Shown here piece after piece: positions 27,678 through 35,308 of a stretch of 64,000 nucleotides of DNA (position 1 is its first letter; every line of letters starts with the position of its first letter). The stretch spans positions 248,001 to 312,000 of the forward strand of contig NZ_LT629771.1 of NCBI RefSeq assembly GCF_900105175.1, written 5' to 3'. The position numbers and the translations under genes were made by a program. The notes under the pieces are model-generated. The model saw nothing but the letters and a program-made list of their open reading frames with translations. It was not told where the DNA came from and did not search any database. Source of the DNA: Jiangella sp. DSM 45060 (GTDB taxonomy: Bacteria; Actinomycetota; Actinomycetes; Jiangellales; Jiangellaceae).

Positions 27678-28382
27678 TCAGGACGTCCCATCCTCGCCGA
27701 GGCGGAGGACGTCGGTCATGAGGGCGGCGACTTCGCGGTCGCGGCCGTGCGTGCTGGTGGCCAGCGTGGCCGCGACCCGGCGCTGCGTCTCGACCGGCTT
27801 GTTCTGGCTGAGCTTGAACGTGCTGCGGACGTCGGCGGCGGTCAGCTCGAACGCGACGATGCCGGCCAGCAGCTGGTCGACGTAGTCCAGCGACGGGGTC
27901 GGGTCCCAGCCGGTGCCGGCGTACGCCTCGGTCGCGTCGATGCTGGCCATGATGATCGCCAGCGCCTCGTCCCGATCGTCGACGACCCGGAGCGGGCCGC
28001 TGACGTGCACGGCGGCGTAGTTCCAGGTGGGGACGTTCGGGCGGTCGCCGTCGTACCAGGTGGGCGACACGTAGCCGTCCGGGCCGAGGAACACCGCGAG
28101 CGCCGAGCCCGCCGTCCGCAACGCCGCCGCCTGCGGGTTCACCTTCGCCAGGTGACCGACGATCGCGCCGCCGAGCAGCGGCTCGCCATCGGCCGGCGGA
28201 CGGCCGTTGGGACCTGGCTTGCGCAGCATCGGCACGTGCGTCGCGACAGGCGGCGCCACAGCACCCGCCGCGGCATCGGCGGCGACGCCGGAGCCGCAGA
28301 TGATGAGGCCGAACGGGTTCTCGCGGACCAACCGGCCCTCGCGGTCCGGCGAGTCGGCGCGGAAGTGCCGAGGCGTGTGCAT
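27678..28382 (-). CDS. PaiB-like FMN-binding transcriptional regulator family protein
   Basis: A 234-residue protein. VPTWNYAAVHVSGPLRVVDD and HFRADSPDREGRLVRENPFG are the characteristic PaiB-family strands (split-barrel flavin-binding fold). Family members are annotated as negative regulators but some act as flavin-dependent or haem-related enzymes. ATG at 28382 is taken. A CAACCGTACCAGTACAG motif (complement of 28394-28410) lies 12-28 bases upstream, so the MocR regulator upstream at 25649 probably controls it. It is divergent from an amidohydrolase. Confidence 0.85.
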   Translation of the reverse strand: MHTPRHFRADSPDREGRLVRENPFGLIICGSGVAADAAAGAVAPPVATHVPMLRKPGPNGRPPADGEPLLGGAIVGHLAKVNPQAAALRTAGSALAVFLGPDGYVSPTWYDGDRPNVPTWNYAAVHVSGPLRVVDDRDEALAIIMASIDATEAYAGTGWDPTPSLDYVDQLLAGIVAFELTAADVRSTFKLSQNKPVETQRRVAATLATSTHGRDREVAALMTDVLRLGEDGTS

Positions 28383-28393
28383 GCGGCTCCCAA

Positions 28394-28410
28394 CTGTACT
28401 GGTACGGTTG
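28394..28410. promoter_or_regulatory. candidate MocR operator between PaiB-like gene and amidohydrolase
   Basis: CTGTACTGGTACGGTTG, matching the 25628 site in 15 of 17 bases. It lies 12-28 bases before the minus-strand start and 71 before the plus-strand amidohydrolase; CAACAGTAC at 28425 may be a further half-site. The shared motif at the regulator's own gene supports a common MocR-type operator. Confidence 0.6.
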
Positions 28411-28480
28411 CTGCGACCGTAACGCAACAGTACGTGAACTGCCAGACTGTGCCCGCGACGGCGGACGACGTGGAGGTGCG

Positions 28481-30106
28481 GTGGAGCTCGACCTGCTGGT
28501 GACCGGCGCCCAGATCGTGACCATGGACGCAGCTCGGCCGGCCGCCTCGCGGCTCGGCGTCTGGCAGGGCCGCATCGCCGGGCTGGACGAGGAACTCGAC
28601 GGGCTGCGGGCGCGGCGGACGGTCGATCTCGGCGGCGCGACCGTGCTGCCGGGCTTCGTCGACGCGCACAGTCATCTCGCGTGGACGGGCATGGCCGCCG
28701 GTCTGGTCGACCTGTCCGCGATGCGTACCCGCGACGCCGTGCTGGACGCGGTCCGGCGGGCGGCGGACGCGGTGCCCGGCGACGGCTGGGTCGACCTCGC
28801 CGGATACGACCAGCGTCCGCTCGGCGCGCACCTCACCCGCGACGATCTCGAGGCGGCCGCACCCGGCCGGCGGCTCTACGTCCGGCACACGTCCGGGCAC
28901 GCCTGCCTGGTCTCCGACGCCGTCCTGGCCACCGTCACCGACGACGAGTTCGCGGCGCACGCGCCCGGCGTGGTCCGCGACGCCAGCGGCCGGCCGACCG
29001 GCCTGCTGGAGGAGGGCGCCATGGCGATCGCCCGCGCCCGCCGGCTGCCGTACACGCTGGACGAGATCGTCGCCGCTGTCGAGAGGGCCGGGCGCGAATG
29101 CCTGGCGCAGGGCATCACGACGGTCGCCGAGGCGGGCATCGTCACCGACCTCGCCGGTTCGTCGCCGGTCGAGCTGGCCGCGTACCAGGTCGCGCGCGAG
29201 CAGGGCCGGTTGCCGGTCCGCGTCCAGACGATGGTGCCGGCGGCCATGCTGCGGCCGTCCGGCGCGGCAGACGAGGACGGCATCGCGCGCGCCGTCGACC
29301 TCGGGCTGCGCACCGGGCTCGGCGACGACCGGCTGTCGATCGGCGCGCTGAAGCTGTGGCTGGACGGCGGCATGATGGCCCGCACCGCCGCCCTGACCGC
29401 GCCGTACCTCACGCCCGACGGCTCCGACGGCGGCAGCGGCCAGCTCGCGTTCGGCGACGACGAGCTGGCGGCGCTGATCCTCGACGCGCACCGAGCCGGC
29501 TGGCAGCTGGCCATCCACGCCATCGGCGACGCCGCCGTCGACCAGGCGATCGCCGTCGTCACCGCGGCGCAGGCGGCGCATCCGCGGCCCGGCGCCCGGC
29601 ACCGCGTCGAGCACTGCGGACTGGTCCGCCCCGAGCAGCTGCCGCGGCTGGCGGCGGCCGGACTGACCGCCGTCGTCCAGCCGACGTTCCTGCACGCGTT
29701 CGGCGACGACTACTCGACGATCATGGGCCCCGAGCGCAGCGGCTGGATGTACCGCGGCCGGTCCTTCCTCGACCACGGCGTCCGCGTCGCCGGCAGCTCG
29801 GACCGTCCGGTGGCCGACGGCGCCCCGCTGCGGGCGATCCAGTTCATGGTCGAACGCACCAGCTCCGGCGGCGCCCCCGTCGGCCCGGACGAGGCCGTCA
29901 CCGTCGACGAGGCGCTCGCCGCCTACACCACCGGCAGCGCCTACGCCTGCCGCGTCGACGACGTCGCCGGCAGCCTGGCGGCGGGCAAGCAGGCCGACCT
30001 CGTCGTGCTCGGCGCCGATCCGCGCGCCGTCGAACCGTCCGCCATCGCCGACGTCCCGGTCGTCGCGACGGTGCTCGGCGGCGAGGTCGTCCACGGGGCG
30101 ATCTGA
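28481..30106 (+). CDS. YtcJ-like amidohydrolase
   Basis: A 541-residue metal-dependent hydrolase of the YtcJ/amidohydrolase_3 type. The metal-binding motif DAHSHL is at about residue 68 (GFVDAHSHLAWTGMA), with QLAIHAIGDAAVDQA and GHAC nearby, and the C-terminal AGSLAAGKQADLVVLGADP closing sheet. The substrate of YtcJ-type proteins is generally unknown. GTG at 28481 is preceded by GGAGG at 28472. It is divergent from the PaiB-like gene, and the MocR-type motif lies between. Confidence 0.9.
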   Translation: MELDLLVTGAQIVTMDAARPAASRLGVWQGRIAGLDEELDGLRARRTVDLGGATVLPGFVDAHSHLAWTGMAAGLVDLSAMRTRDAVLDAVRRAADAVPGDGWVDLAGYDQRPLGAHLTRDDLEAAAPGRRLYVRHTSGHACLVSDAVLATVTDDEFAAHAPGVVRDASGRPTGLLEEGAMAIARARRLPYTLDEIVAAVERAGRECLAQGITTVAEAGIVTDLAGSSPVELAAYQVAREQGRLPVRVQTMVPAAMLRPSGAADEDGIARAVDLGLRTGLGDDRLSIGALKLWLDGGMMARTAALTAPYLTPDGSDGGSGQLAFGDDELAALILDAHRAGWQLAIHAIGDAAVDQAIAVVTAAQAAHPRPGARHRVEHCGLVRPEQLPRLAAAGLTAVVQPTFLHAFGDDYSTIMGPERSGWMYRGRSFLDHGVRVAGSSDRPVADGAPLRAIQFMVERTSSGGAPVGPDEAVTVDEALAAYTTGSAYACRVDDVAGSLAAGKQADLVVLGADPRAVEPSAIADVPVVATVLGGEVVHGAI

Positions 30107-30139
30107 GGTCCGCTCCGGGTACCCCTTACGGGAGAGCCC

Positions 30140-30159
30140 CTACGCCCAGCGACGTAGGC
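30140..30159. promoter_or_regulatory. LuxR-like box 1 (CTACG-N5-CGACGTA)
   Basis: CTACGCCCAGCGACGTAGGC, containing the inverted arms CTACG and CGTAG. It recurs as CTACG-N5-CGACGTA at 31101. The box lies 60-75 bases before a weak short reading frame at 30216. Tied to the DoxX copy below; NarL/LuxR-type binding is inferred, not shown. Confidence 0.4.
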
Positions 30160-30215
30160 CGCGATTCGGCTCCACGACCGATGTGCGGAGTCCGCCCGGC
30201 TGGAACCGTGGAGCC

Positions 30216-30371
30216 ATGGTGTTCAGGACGCTGGCGACGGGCGCGTTCCTCGTCGGCGCTCCGACGCGCGACGATTCCGGCGCCGAGCCGGCGGAGTCGT
30301 CGTCGCCGGGAGCGGCCGACGGCGAGCGCGAGCCCGACGCCGTCGCGGGGAAGTGGCAGACCGGCAACTGA
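30216..30371 (+). CDS. possible small protein (51 residues)
   Basis: ATG at 30216 opens a 51-residue frame, MVFRTLATGAFLVGAPTRDD..., with a hydrophobic start and acidic Ser-rich tail. No clear ribosome site precedes it (GTGGAG only), and I do not recognise a family. It lies after box 1 and before the terminator at 30383, which suits a short transcript. I give it low weight. Confidence 0.25.
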   Translation: MVFRTLATGAFLVGAPTRDDSGAEPAESSSPGAADGEREPDAVAGKWQTGN

Positions 30372-30382
30372 ACGGGGACGAC

Positions 30383-30421
30383 GAGAGCGCCGGGCTCGCG
30401 GGGGTCGAGCCCGGCGCTCTC
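30383..30421. terminator. strong bidirectional stem-loop
   Basis: GAGAGCGCCGGGCTCG pairs with its exact complement CGAGCCCGGCGCTCTC across the loop CGGGGGT: a perfect 16-bp stem. It separates the possible small frame (ends 30371) from the convergent DoxX gene (ends 30438), so it most likely stops transcription from both sides, although no T-tract is present. Confidence 0.75.
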
Positions 30422-30437
30422 GCCGGTTCAGGGGGTG

Positions 30438-30935
30438 TCAGCGCTCACTCGGCTCCAGCCGGGCCCCGAGCGCCTTGGCGCCGATCACCAGCACGGCCGC
30501 GGCCAGGATGATGTCCTTGAAGACGTACTGCGCCTCCAGCGTCGGCGTGCCGTCGGGGAACATGTCGCCGAAGAACAGCACGAGCGGCGACATCATCCCC
30601 AGCAGCGACCCCGACAACACCACCAGGCCGGTGCGCAGGAACACGCCGGTGATCAGCGTGAGCCCGATGAACGTCTCGATGACGGCGGTCAGCGTCACGG
30701 CGGTCTGCCCGTGCACCAACCCCAGCGTCAACGCGTCGACCGTGCGCATGACCAGCGGCTCCGCCGGGCTCGCGCCGGGGATGAACTTCAGTGCGCCGAA
30801 CGCCAGCACGACGATGCCGAGGCTGACCTGGAGCGCCTGGATCCCATGCGCCGACAGCCACCGAGCGGCGACGGCGACCGGGTCGCGGCGGGCGGGAACG
30901 CCGGTGCTCTGACGGGCGGGGGCTGTGGTGGACAT
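30438..30935 (-). CDS. DoxX-like membrane protein
   Basis: A 165-residue membrane protein with four helices (around residues 35-53, 75-95, 100-118, 135-155). LGIVVLAFGALKFIPGA and TAVIETFIGLTLITGVF are DoxX-type core motifs. DoxX proteins occur in oxidoreductase or redox-stress systems and may take part in membrane-bound oxidation, but substrates are unknown. Its start is followed upstream by the perfect 16-bp palindrome at 31104 (box 2), which may be its operator. Confidence 0.82.
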   Translation of the reverse strand: MSTTAPARQSTGVPARRDPVAVAARWLSAHGIQALQVSLGIVVLAFGALKFIPGASPAEPLVMRTVDALTLGLVHGQTAVTLTAVIETFIGLTLITGVFLRTGLVVLSGSLLGMMSPLVLFFGDMFPDGTPTLEAQYVFKDIILAAAVLVIGAKALGARLEPSER

Positions 30936-31100
30936 GATCTACCATCCTTCGTAGAGAGGGGTCCGCGGCTTGGACTGTCCTTCTCGGCGGACCGCCGGAG
31001 TTGCCGCTCCGGCGGTCCTTCACCGACTCCGTTGGGGGAGTGGCTTCACGCTACGAAGGCGACCGCTGCTCACACGTCGGCTCGGGGGCGTATCTCGCGT

Positions 31101-31120
31101 CTACGTACGTCGACGTACGG
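31101..31120. promoter_or_regulatory. LuxR-like box 2 with perfect 16-bp palindrome
   Basis: CTACGTACGTCGACGTACGG contains the perfect palindrome CGTACGTCGACGTACG at 31104-31119. It matches the 30140 box as CTACG-N5-CGACGTA. It sits 166 bases before the DoxX start on the minus strand, so a LuxR-type regulator may control DoxX from here. A third, partial form (GCGACGTAG at 817) lies by the gene at 840. Confidence 0.5.
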
Positions 31121-31383
31121 GATGCTGACGATCACCCAGGGGAGTGGGCGGGTGCGTGCCGGGTTCGGGGCGCGCCCGGGGTCTGGTGGCGTGTGGGCGG
31201 CGCGTGTGGCCGGGGTGTTGGGCGGCGCTCGTCGTCGGGGCGCCGCCGACGCGTGGCTGGGGTTGGGCCGGCGCTCGGTGGGATTCCGTGCGCCTCGGCC
31301 CGGCTCGGTCGCCGTCCTTGGCTGCCGTGTGGTCGGCCACGGGAGCGGGCGGGGTCGCGGCGAGTTTCCGTGGTTTTCGCGCT

Positions 31384-31440
31384 GGTAGGTATGACCCGCC
31401 CCTCTAGGGAGGGTGCCCACCCTGCGGGCGGGCACTGACA
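31384..31440. repeat. dispersed ~57-bp GC-rich element (copy at 31.4 kb)
   Basis: Same as the 27.2 kb copy (two mismatches), starting GGTAGGTATGACCCGCCCCT and ending GGGCACTGACA. It stands in the 1.39-kb gene-poor stretch between DoxX and the XRE regulator and is followed at once by a tandem array. The rest of 30936-31383 holds only box 2 and GC-rich DNA without a supported gene. Confidence 0.85.
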
Positions 31441-31515
31441 GGCGGGCACTGACGGGCGGGCACTGAGAGGGTGGGCGCTGAAGGGGTGGGCGCTGAAGGG
31501 GTGGGCGCTGACGGG
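31441..31515. repeat. 14-15-bp tandem expansion beside the element
   Basis: The end of the 31.4 kb element is repeated as GGCGGGCACTGACG-type units (two more copies), then shifts to GGGTGGGCGCTGAAG-type units (three). This shows local amplification of the element's own end. Confidence 0.75.
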
Positions 31516-31811
31516 CACGCGCGGCTCGAGGCGGCGGTCGAGGGAGAGCGCGGAGAGGCCGGAGGACCCGGGCGCTGCCTTCGCCCGGATCCTCCGGCCC
31601 TTTCTCCCCGTATCCCCGTCGTGCGGGTCCGCGAGGCACTCACCGAACGCCCCAATGCCGCATCAGCCGAACGGCCGACTGGACTTTCCCCTCATTCTCG
31701 ACTTACCGCAGAATTGCAGCCGTGTGATTGCCCGGCCAACCCCAGAAGGCGTCAAGAACAATTCGGGCGAATTGCCGCCTATCGCCCCGGTGTCGCCGGA
31801 GGCGCCATCCT

Positions 31812-31973
31812 TCAATCGCCGGCGGCGTCGGGGAAGACGGCGGGGAGGCGGCCGGTGGCGCCGTCGGGAGCGAGCGGGACGATGCGCCGTCCTTCGCGGC
31901 GGATCGGGCGCGCCTCCCAGGCGTGGTCGACGGCGTTCCAGGTCAGGACGTACTCGGTGTCGCGGTGCAGCAT
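31812..31973 (-). CDS. small conserved-looking protein (53 residues), divergent from XRE gene
   Basis: A 53-residue frame beginning MLHRDTEYVLTWNAVDHAWE and ending FPDAAGD. A good ribosome site (GGAGG, 31986-31990 in complement) lies about ten bases before the ATG, supporting expression. I do not recognise a family. It sits in a lower-GC stretch, divergent from the XRE-type regulator at 32327, an arrangement in which small proteins often partner or are controlled by such regulators. Confidence 0.55.
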   Translation of the reverse strand: MLHRDTEYVLTWNAVDHAWEARPIRREGRRIVPLAPDGATGRLPAVFPDAAGD

Positions 31974-32070
31974 CGGCCTCAACCTCCGGAACCTTCCGAG
32001 GAAACTCTCCGAACCCCGCCAGCCCCCAACGAACCCCCCGCAAGTCGAGCAAGAACCGAGAACCATGACC

Positions 32071-32112
32071 GGCGGGTTGCCGGGTTCGGGGTGGTCTTCC
32101 CGGCAACCCGCC
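32071..32112. promoter_or_regulatory. 14-bp-arm hairpin in the divergent intergenic region
   Basis: GGCGGGTTGCCGGG pairs exactly with CCCGGCAACCCGCC across a 14-base loop. It lies between the small minus-strand gene (starts 31973) and the XRE gene (starts 32327). A 14-residue frame with a GGGAGAAAGG ribosome-like site follows at 32164 (MTRVSIISPELGDQ). It may be an attenuator or a divergent terminator. Confidence 0.5.
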
Positions 32113-32326
32113 TCAAGTCACGGCATCCATGAGCGGTGTCGAATCGGGAGAAAGGCACCGGCCATGACTCGTGTATCGATCATTTCGCCGGAATTGGGTG
32201 ATCAGTAGGGCATCGAGGTGGGATCATCGGGGGAGGCAAGTGGGGAGGGTTCGGGATTCTCCGGATCACCTGACAGCAATACGCCGACAATGCCATTATG
32301 TTCCTCCCCACGTACGTGGAGACATC

Positions 32327-33685
32327 GTGCGCGAACCGAACGAGCACCTGCGACTGGCCCGCGAGAGCACGCCGTCAGCCGACGTGGCGGGGGCGGCGAT
32401 GTCTCGTCAGGAGCTGGCCGACCGCGTCAACGCCCACCTGTTCGAGCGCACCGGCCGCCTGTACGAGCTGGACGACAACTACGTCGGCAAGCTCGAACGC
32501 GGCATCATCCGCTGGCCGCAGGCCGCCTACCGCGACGCGTTGCGGGCGGTGCTCGGCGCCGCGACCGACGCCGAGCTGGGCTTCGTCAACACCCGCCGGC
32601 TGCAGGCCGCACCCGTCCTGCAGCGGCCGGAGCAAGGCGCCGAACCGCTGGGCGGTGAACCGGACGTGAAGCGGCAGGAGTTCCTGCGGGCCGCCTTCGT
32701 CGGAGTCGGCGGCCTGCTGACGTCGCCGTCGACGCTGCTGGACCTGCTGGCGCCGCTGCGGCCGAGCGACGCGCCGAAGCGGGTGGGACGCAGCGAGATC
32801 GAGCAGGTCCGCGGCGCCGCCGACCTGCTGGTCAGCTGGGGGCACAGCCACGGCGGCGCCGGGGTGCGCGAGGCGGCGAACGCCCAGCTGCGGTGGTTCG
32901 GTCAGCTGCTGAACGCGCAGGCGACGCCCGAGGTGCGGGTGGAGCTGCACGAGGCGGTCGGGCTGCTCGGCCACGCCACCGCGCACATGGCCTTCGACGC
33001 GTGCGCGTACGACGACGCGCGGCAGATCTTCAAGTTCGCGCTCGCCTGCTCCGAGGAGGTCGGCAGCTGGCACCTGCGGGCGAAGGTGCTGTCGTCGCTG
33101 GCCCGGCAGGAGATCTGGCGCGGCGAGCCCGACCTCGGCCTGACGTACGCGGAGCTGGCGCTGGTCCGCGCCGACCGCCTCACAGCGACCGAACAGGCCA
33201 TGCTGCACACCGCCCGCGCCCGCGCGCTCGCCAAGCTCGGCCGCTACCAGGACACCCTGCGCGCCGTCGGGCAGGCCGACGAGGCGTTCGCCGGCACGGC
33301 GCCGGACGGCGACCCGCCGTGGATGGGCTACTACGACGCCGCGCAGCACGCCGGCGACACCGGGCACGCGCTGTTCGACCTGACGGTGCAGGGTCACGAC
33401 ACCGAGGCGGCGCCGCGCCTGCTGGCCGCCGTCGACGGCCACACCGCCGGCTACGTCCGCTCCCGGGCGATGTCGCAGACCAAGCTCGCGTCGCTGACGA
33501 TGGCCGTCGGCGACCCCGGCGAGGCCGCCCGCATCGGGCTGGCCGCCGTCGACGACGCAGGGCGGCTGCACTCGCGCCGGGCCGCGATGGACCTCGCCGA
33601 ACTGCGCACCTACGCCGCGCGGCACGCCGGCGTCCCCGAGGTGGCCGAGCTGCGACACCGGGTCACCACCGCTCTGGCGTCGTGA
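32327..33685 (+). CDS. XRE-type transcriptional regulator with TPR-like C-terminus
   Basis: A 452-residue regulator. Residues ~25-85 hold the helix-turn-helix of the type MREPNEHLRLARESTPS...SRQELADRVN...YVGKLERGIIRWP common in actinobacterial XRE proteins; the remainder is helical and repeat-like (TPR-like), typical for ligand or peptide-sensing variants. GTG at 32327 was chosen because its MREPNEHLRLARE start matches homologues, with GGAG just upstream. The stop overlaps the phosphotransferase GTG by four bases (GTGA), coupling regulator and kinase. Target and signal are unknown. Confidence 0.88.
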   Translation: MREPNEHLRLARESTPSADVAGAAMSRQELADRVNAHLFERTGRLYELDDNYVGKLERGIIRWPQAAYRDALRAVLGAATDAELGFVNTRRLQAAPVLQRPEQGAEPLGGEPDVKRQEFLRAAFVGVGGLLTSPSTLLDLLAPLRPSDAPKRVGRSEIEQVRGAADLLVSWGHSHGGAGVREAANAQLRWFGQLLNAQATPEVRVELHEAVGLLGHATAHMAFDACAYDDARQIFKFALACSEEVGSWHLRAKVLSSLARQEIWRGEPDLGLTYAELALVRADRLTATEQAMLHTARARALAKLGRYQDTLRAVGQADEAFAGTAPDGDPPWMGYYDAAQHAGDTGHALFDLTVQGHDTEAAPRLLAAVDGHTAGYVRSRAMSQTKLASLTMAVGDPGEAARIGLAAVDDAGRLHSRRAAMDLAELRTYAARHAGVPEVAELRHRVTTALAS

Positions 33686-34566
33686 CGGCCGACGACACCC
33701 ACCGCGTTCTGCACCACGCCTGCCTCCGCGCCGGACTCGACCCGGCGCCGGCCGAGCTGATCCGGCGCGCCGAGAACGCCGTCTACCGGCTGCCCGGCGA
33801 GGTCGTCGCCCGCGTCGGACGGTCCGGCCAGGCCGCCGCGGCGGGCAAGGAGGTCCGCGTCGCGCACTGGCTGGAGGACGCGGGACTGGCCGCCGTCCGC
33901 GCCCTCCCCGGCGTCGACCAGCCGGTCGACGTCGACGGAGTGCCGGTGACGTTCTGGCGGGCGCTCCCGCCGCACCAGGAGGCCGCGGACCCGCAGCTGG
34001 CCGCCGTCCTGCGCCGGTTGCACGCGCTTGACCCGCCGGACGAGTTCGCGCTGCCGGAGCTGGCGCCGTTCGTGCGGATCCGGGACCGGATCGAGGCGGC
34101 GCCGACGGTGCCGGCGGCGGACCGCGCGTGGCTGCTCGGGTACCTCGCCGACCTCGAGGACCGACTGGCCGAGCTGCCCGAGGGCCTCGCCGCCGCCGTC
34201 GTCCACGGCGACGCGTGGACGGGGAACGTGGTGGCCGACGACGACGGCACCGTCTGGCTGCTGGACCTCGAGCGGTTCGCCGTCGGCCCGCCGGAGTGGG
34301 ACCTGGTGTCGACGGCGGTCCGCCTGACGTCGTTCGGGACGCTCGACGCCGCCGGGTACGCGCGGTTCTGCGCCGCCTACGGCCACGACGTCACCGGCTG
34401 GGCCGGGTACGAGACGCTGCGCGACATCCGCGAGCTGCGCGCCTGCTCGTACATGCTGCAGCACGCATGGCGCGGCGACGCCGCCCGCGCCGAGGCCGAA
34501 CGCCGGGTCGGCTGCCTGCGCGGACGGTGCGGCGACCGGCCGTGGCTGTGGCGGCGGGTGTTCTGA
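33682..34566 (+). CDS. APH-family phosphotransferase coupled to the XRE regulator
   Basis: A 294-residue aminoglycoside-phosphotransferase-like kinase. The Brenner motif is VVHGDAWTGNVV (HGDxxxxN) and the metal site is VWLLDLERFAVG (D in DLE). Kinase N-lobe features (ENAVYRLPGEVVARVGRSG) precede. Members phosphorylate antibiotics, sugars or unknown small molecules; the substrate here is not predictable. Its GTGA overlap with the regulator points to one functional unit, perhaps a signalling or drug-resistance pair. Confidence 0.88.
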   Translation: MTADDTHRVLHHACLRAGLDPAPAELIRRAENAVYRLPGEVVARVGRSGQAAAAGKEVRVAHWLEDAGLAAVRALPGVDQPVDVDGVPVTFWRALPPHQEAADPQLAAVLRRLHALDPPDEFALPELAPFVRIRDRIEAAPTVPAADRAWLLGYLADLEDRLAELPEGLAAAVVHGDAWTGNVVADDDGTVWLLDLERFAVGPPEWDLVSTAVRLTSFGTLDAAGYARFCAAYGHDVTGWAGYETLRDIRELRACSYMLQHAWRGDAARAEAERRVGCLRGRCGDRPWLWRRVF

Positions 34567-34574
34567 ACCCGCGA

Positions 34575-35222
34575 TCATAGCAGCCGGGTCAGCAGACCGT
34601 GGGCGAACGCGTCCTCGGCCGAGAGCACGCGCCCGGCGCGCAGGGCCGCACGGACGGCGTCGGTGTCGCGGCCGGTCGTGGCGGCGATCAGGTCGCACAC
34701 GCGCTCGACCTGCCGTTCGTACTGGTCAGCCTCGACGGCGAGCTGCGCGGCGGTGCCCGCCGCCTCGGCGCGCGGCAGCGACAGCACCAGCGTGGCGCCG
34801 CGGTGCGCGGCACGGTCCTGGGCGGCGCAGAGGACCGCGACGACCGGTCCGCGCAGCGTCCCGTGGACCACCGCGTGCACCGGCGCGGCGAGCATGCTCA
34901 CGGTGCCGGCCAGCGCGAGTGACGCGTCCAGCTCGCTGTCGCGGCAGGACAGGTGCAGTTCGACGGGTCGCGGGTCGCGCCGTCCGAGCAGCAGGAGTTG
35001 CGCCGCCGTGTGGTTGGCGAGCGCCGAGTCCAGCCGCCCGCCGGCGTGCACGATGCGCTCGTCCAACAGCCGGTCGACGATGTCGCGCTCGTACGGGGCC
35101 AGGTGCCACTCCTCCCAGCCAGGGAGGACCGGCTGCGCCGGCTGCCATGGCGTGCCGGGCCGGAACGGCGGCGGCACCTCGGGCGGAACGGGCGGCCAGA
35201 CAGCCGCGGGGGTGCGGGACAT
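34575..35222 (-). CDS. ClpP-like protein without apparent catalytic residues
   Basis: A 215-residue protein with a ClpP/crotonase-fold body. Alignment by eye: ERIVHAGGRLDSALANHTAAQLLLLGRRDPRP resembles ClpP ERIIxLG...ANxIxAQLLFLExEDP; PVHAVVHGTLRGPVVAVLCAAQ falls where ClpP has the GxAASM nucleophile loop, but Ser is not there (Gly/Pro), and the His position (LSLPRA) also lacks His. It is therefore a probable inactive or scaffold ClpP. GGAGG lies seven bases before the ATG at 35222, so this start is preferred. Confidence 0.75.
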   Translation of the reverse strand: MSRTPAAVWPPVPPEVPPPFRPGTPWQPAQPVLPGWEEWHLAPYERDIVDRLLDERIVHAGGRLDSALANHTAAQLLLLGRRDPRPVELHLSCRDSELDASLALAGTVSMLAAPVHAVVHGTLRGPVVAVLCAAQDRAAHRGATLVLSLPRAEAAGTAAQLAVEADQYERQVERVCDLIAATTGRDTDAVRAALRAGRVLSAEDAFAHGLLTRLL

Positions 35223-35308
35223 GAGAACTCCTCCCACGAGGTGGTGCTCCTGCCAGCATGCACCTTTCCGGACCCGGATCGTCCGGAACCGGGGCTACGG
35301 TGCTGCGC

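Noticed and set aside
27322-27885. Three overlapping + frames repeating MLRRGRPGLAGATARTSWAR and similar
   Set aside because: They arise from the 31-bp tandem array being open in all frames; no ribosome site or family support.
30936-31383. Gene in the stretch before the 31.4 kb repeat
   Set aside because: Frames here are GC-rich with no ribosome site or recognised domain; only the LuxR-like box and repeats stand out.
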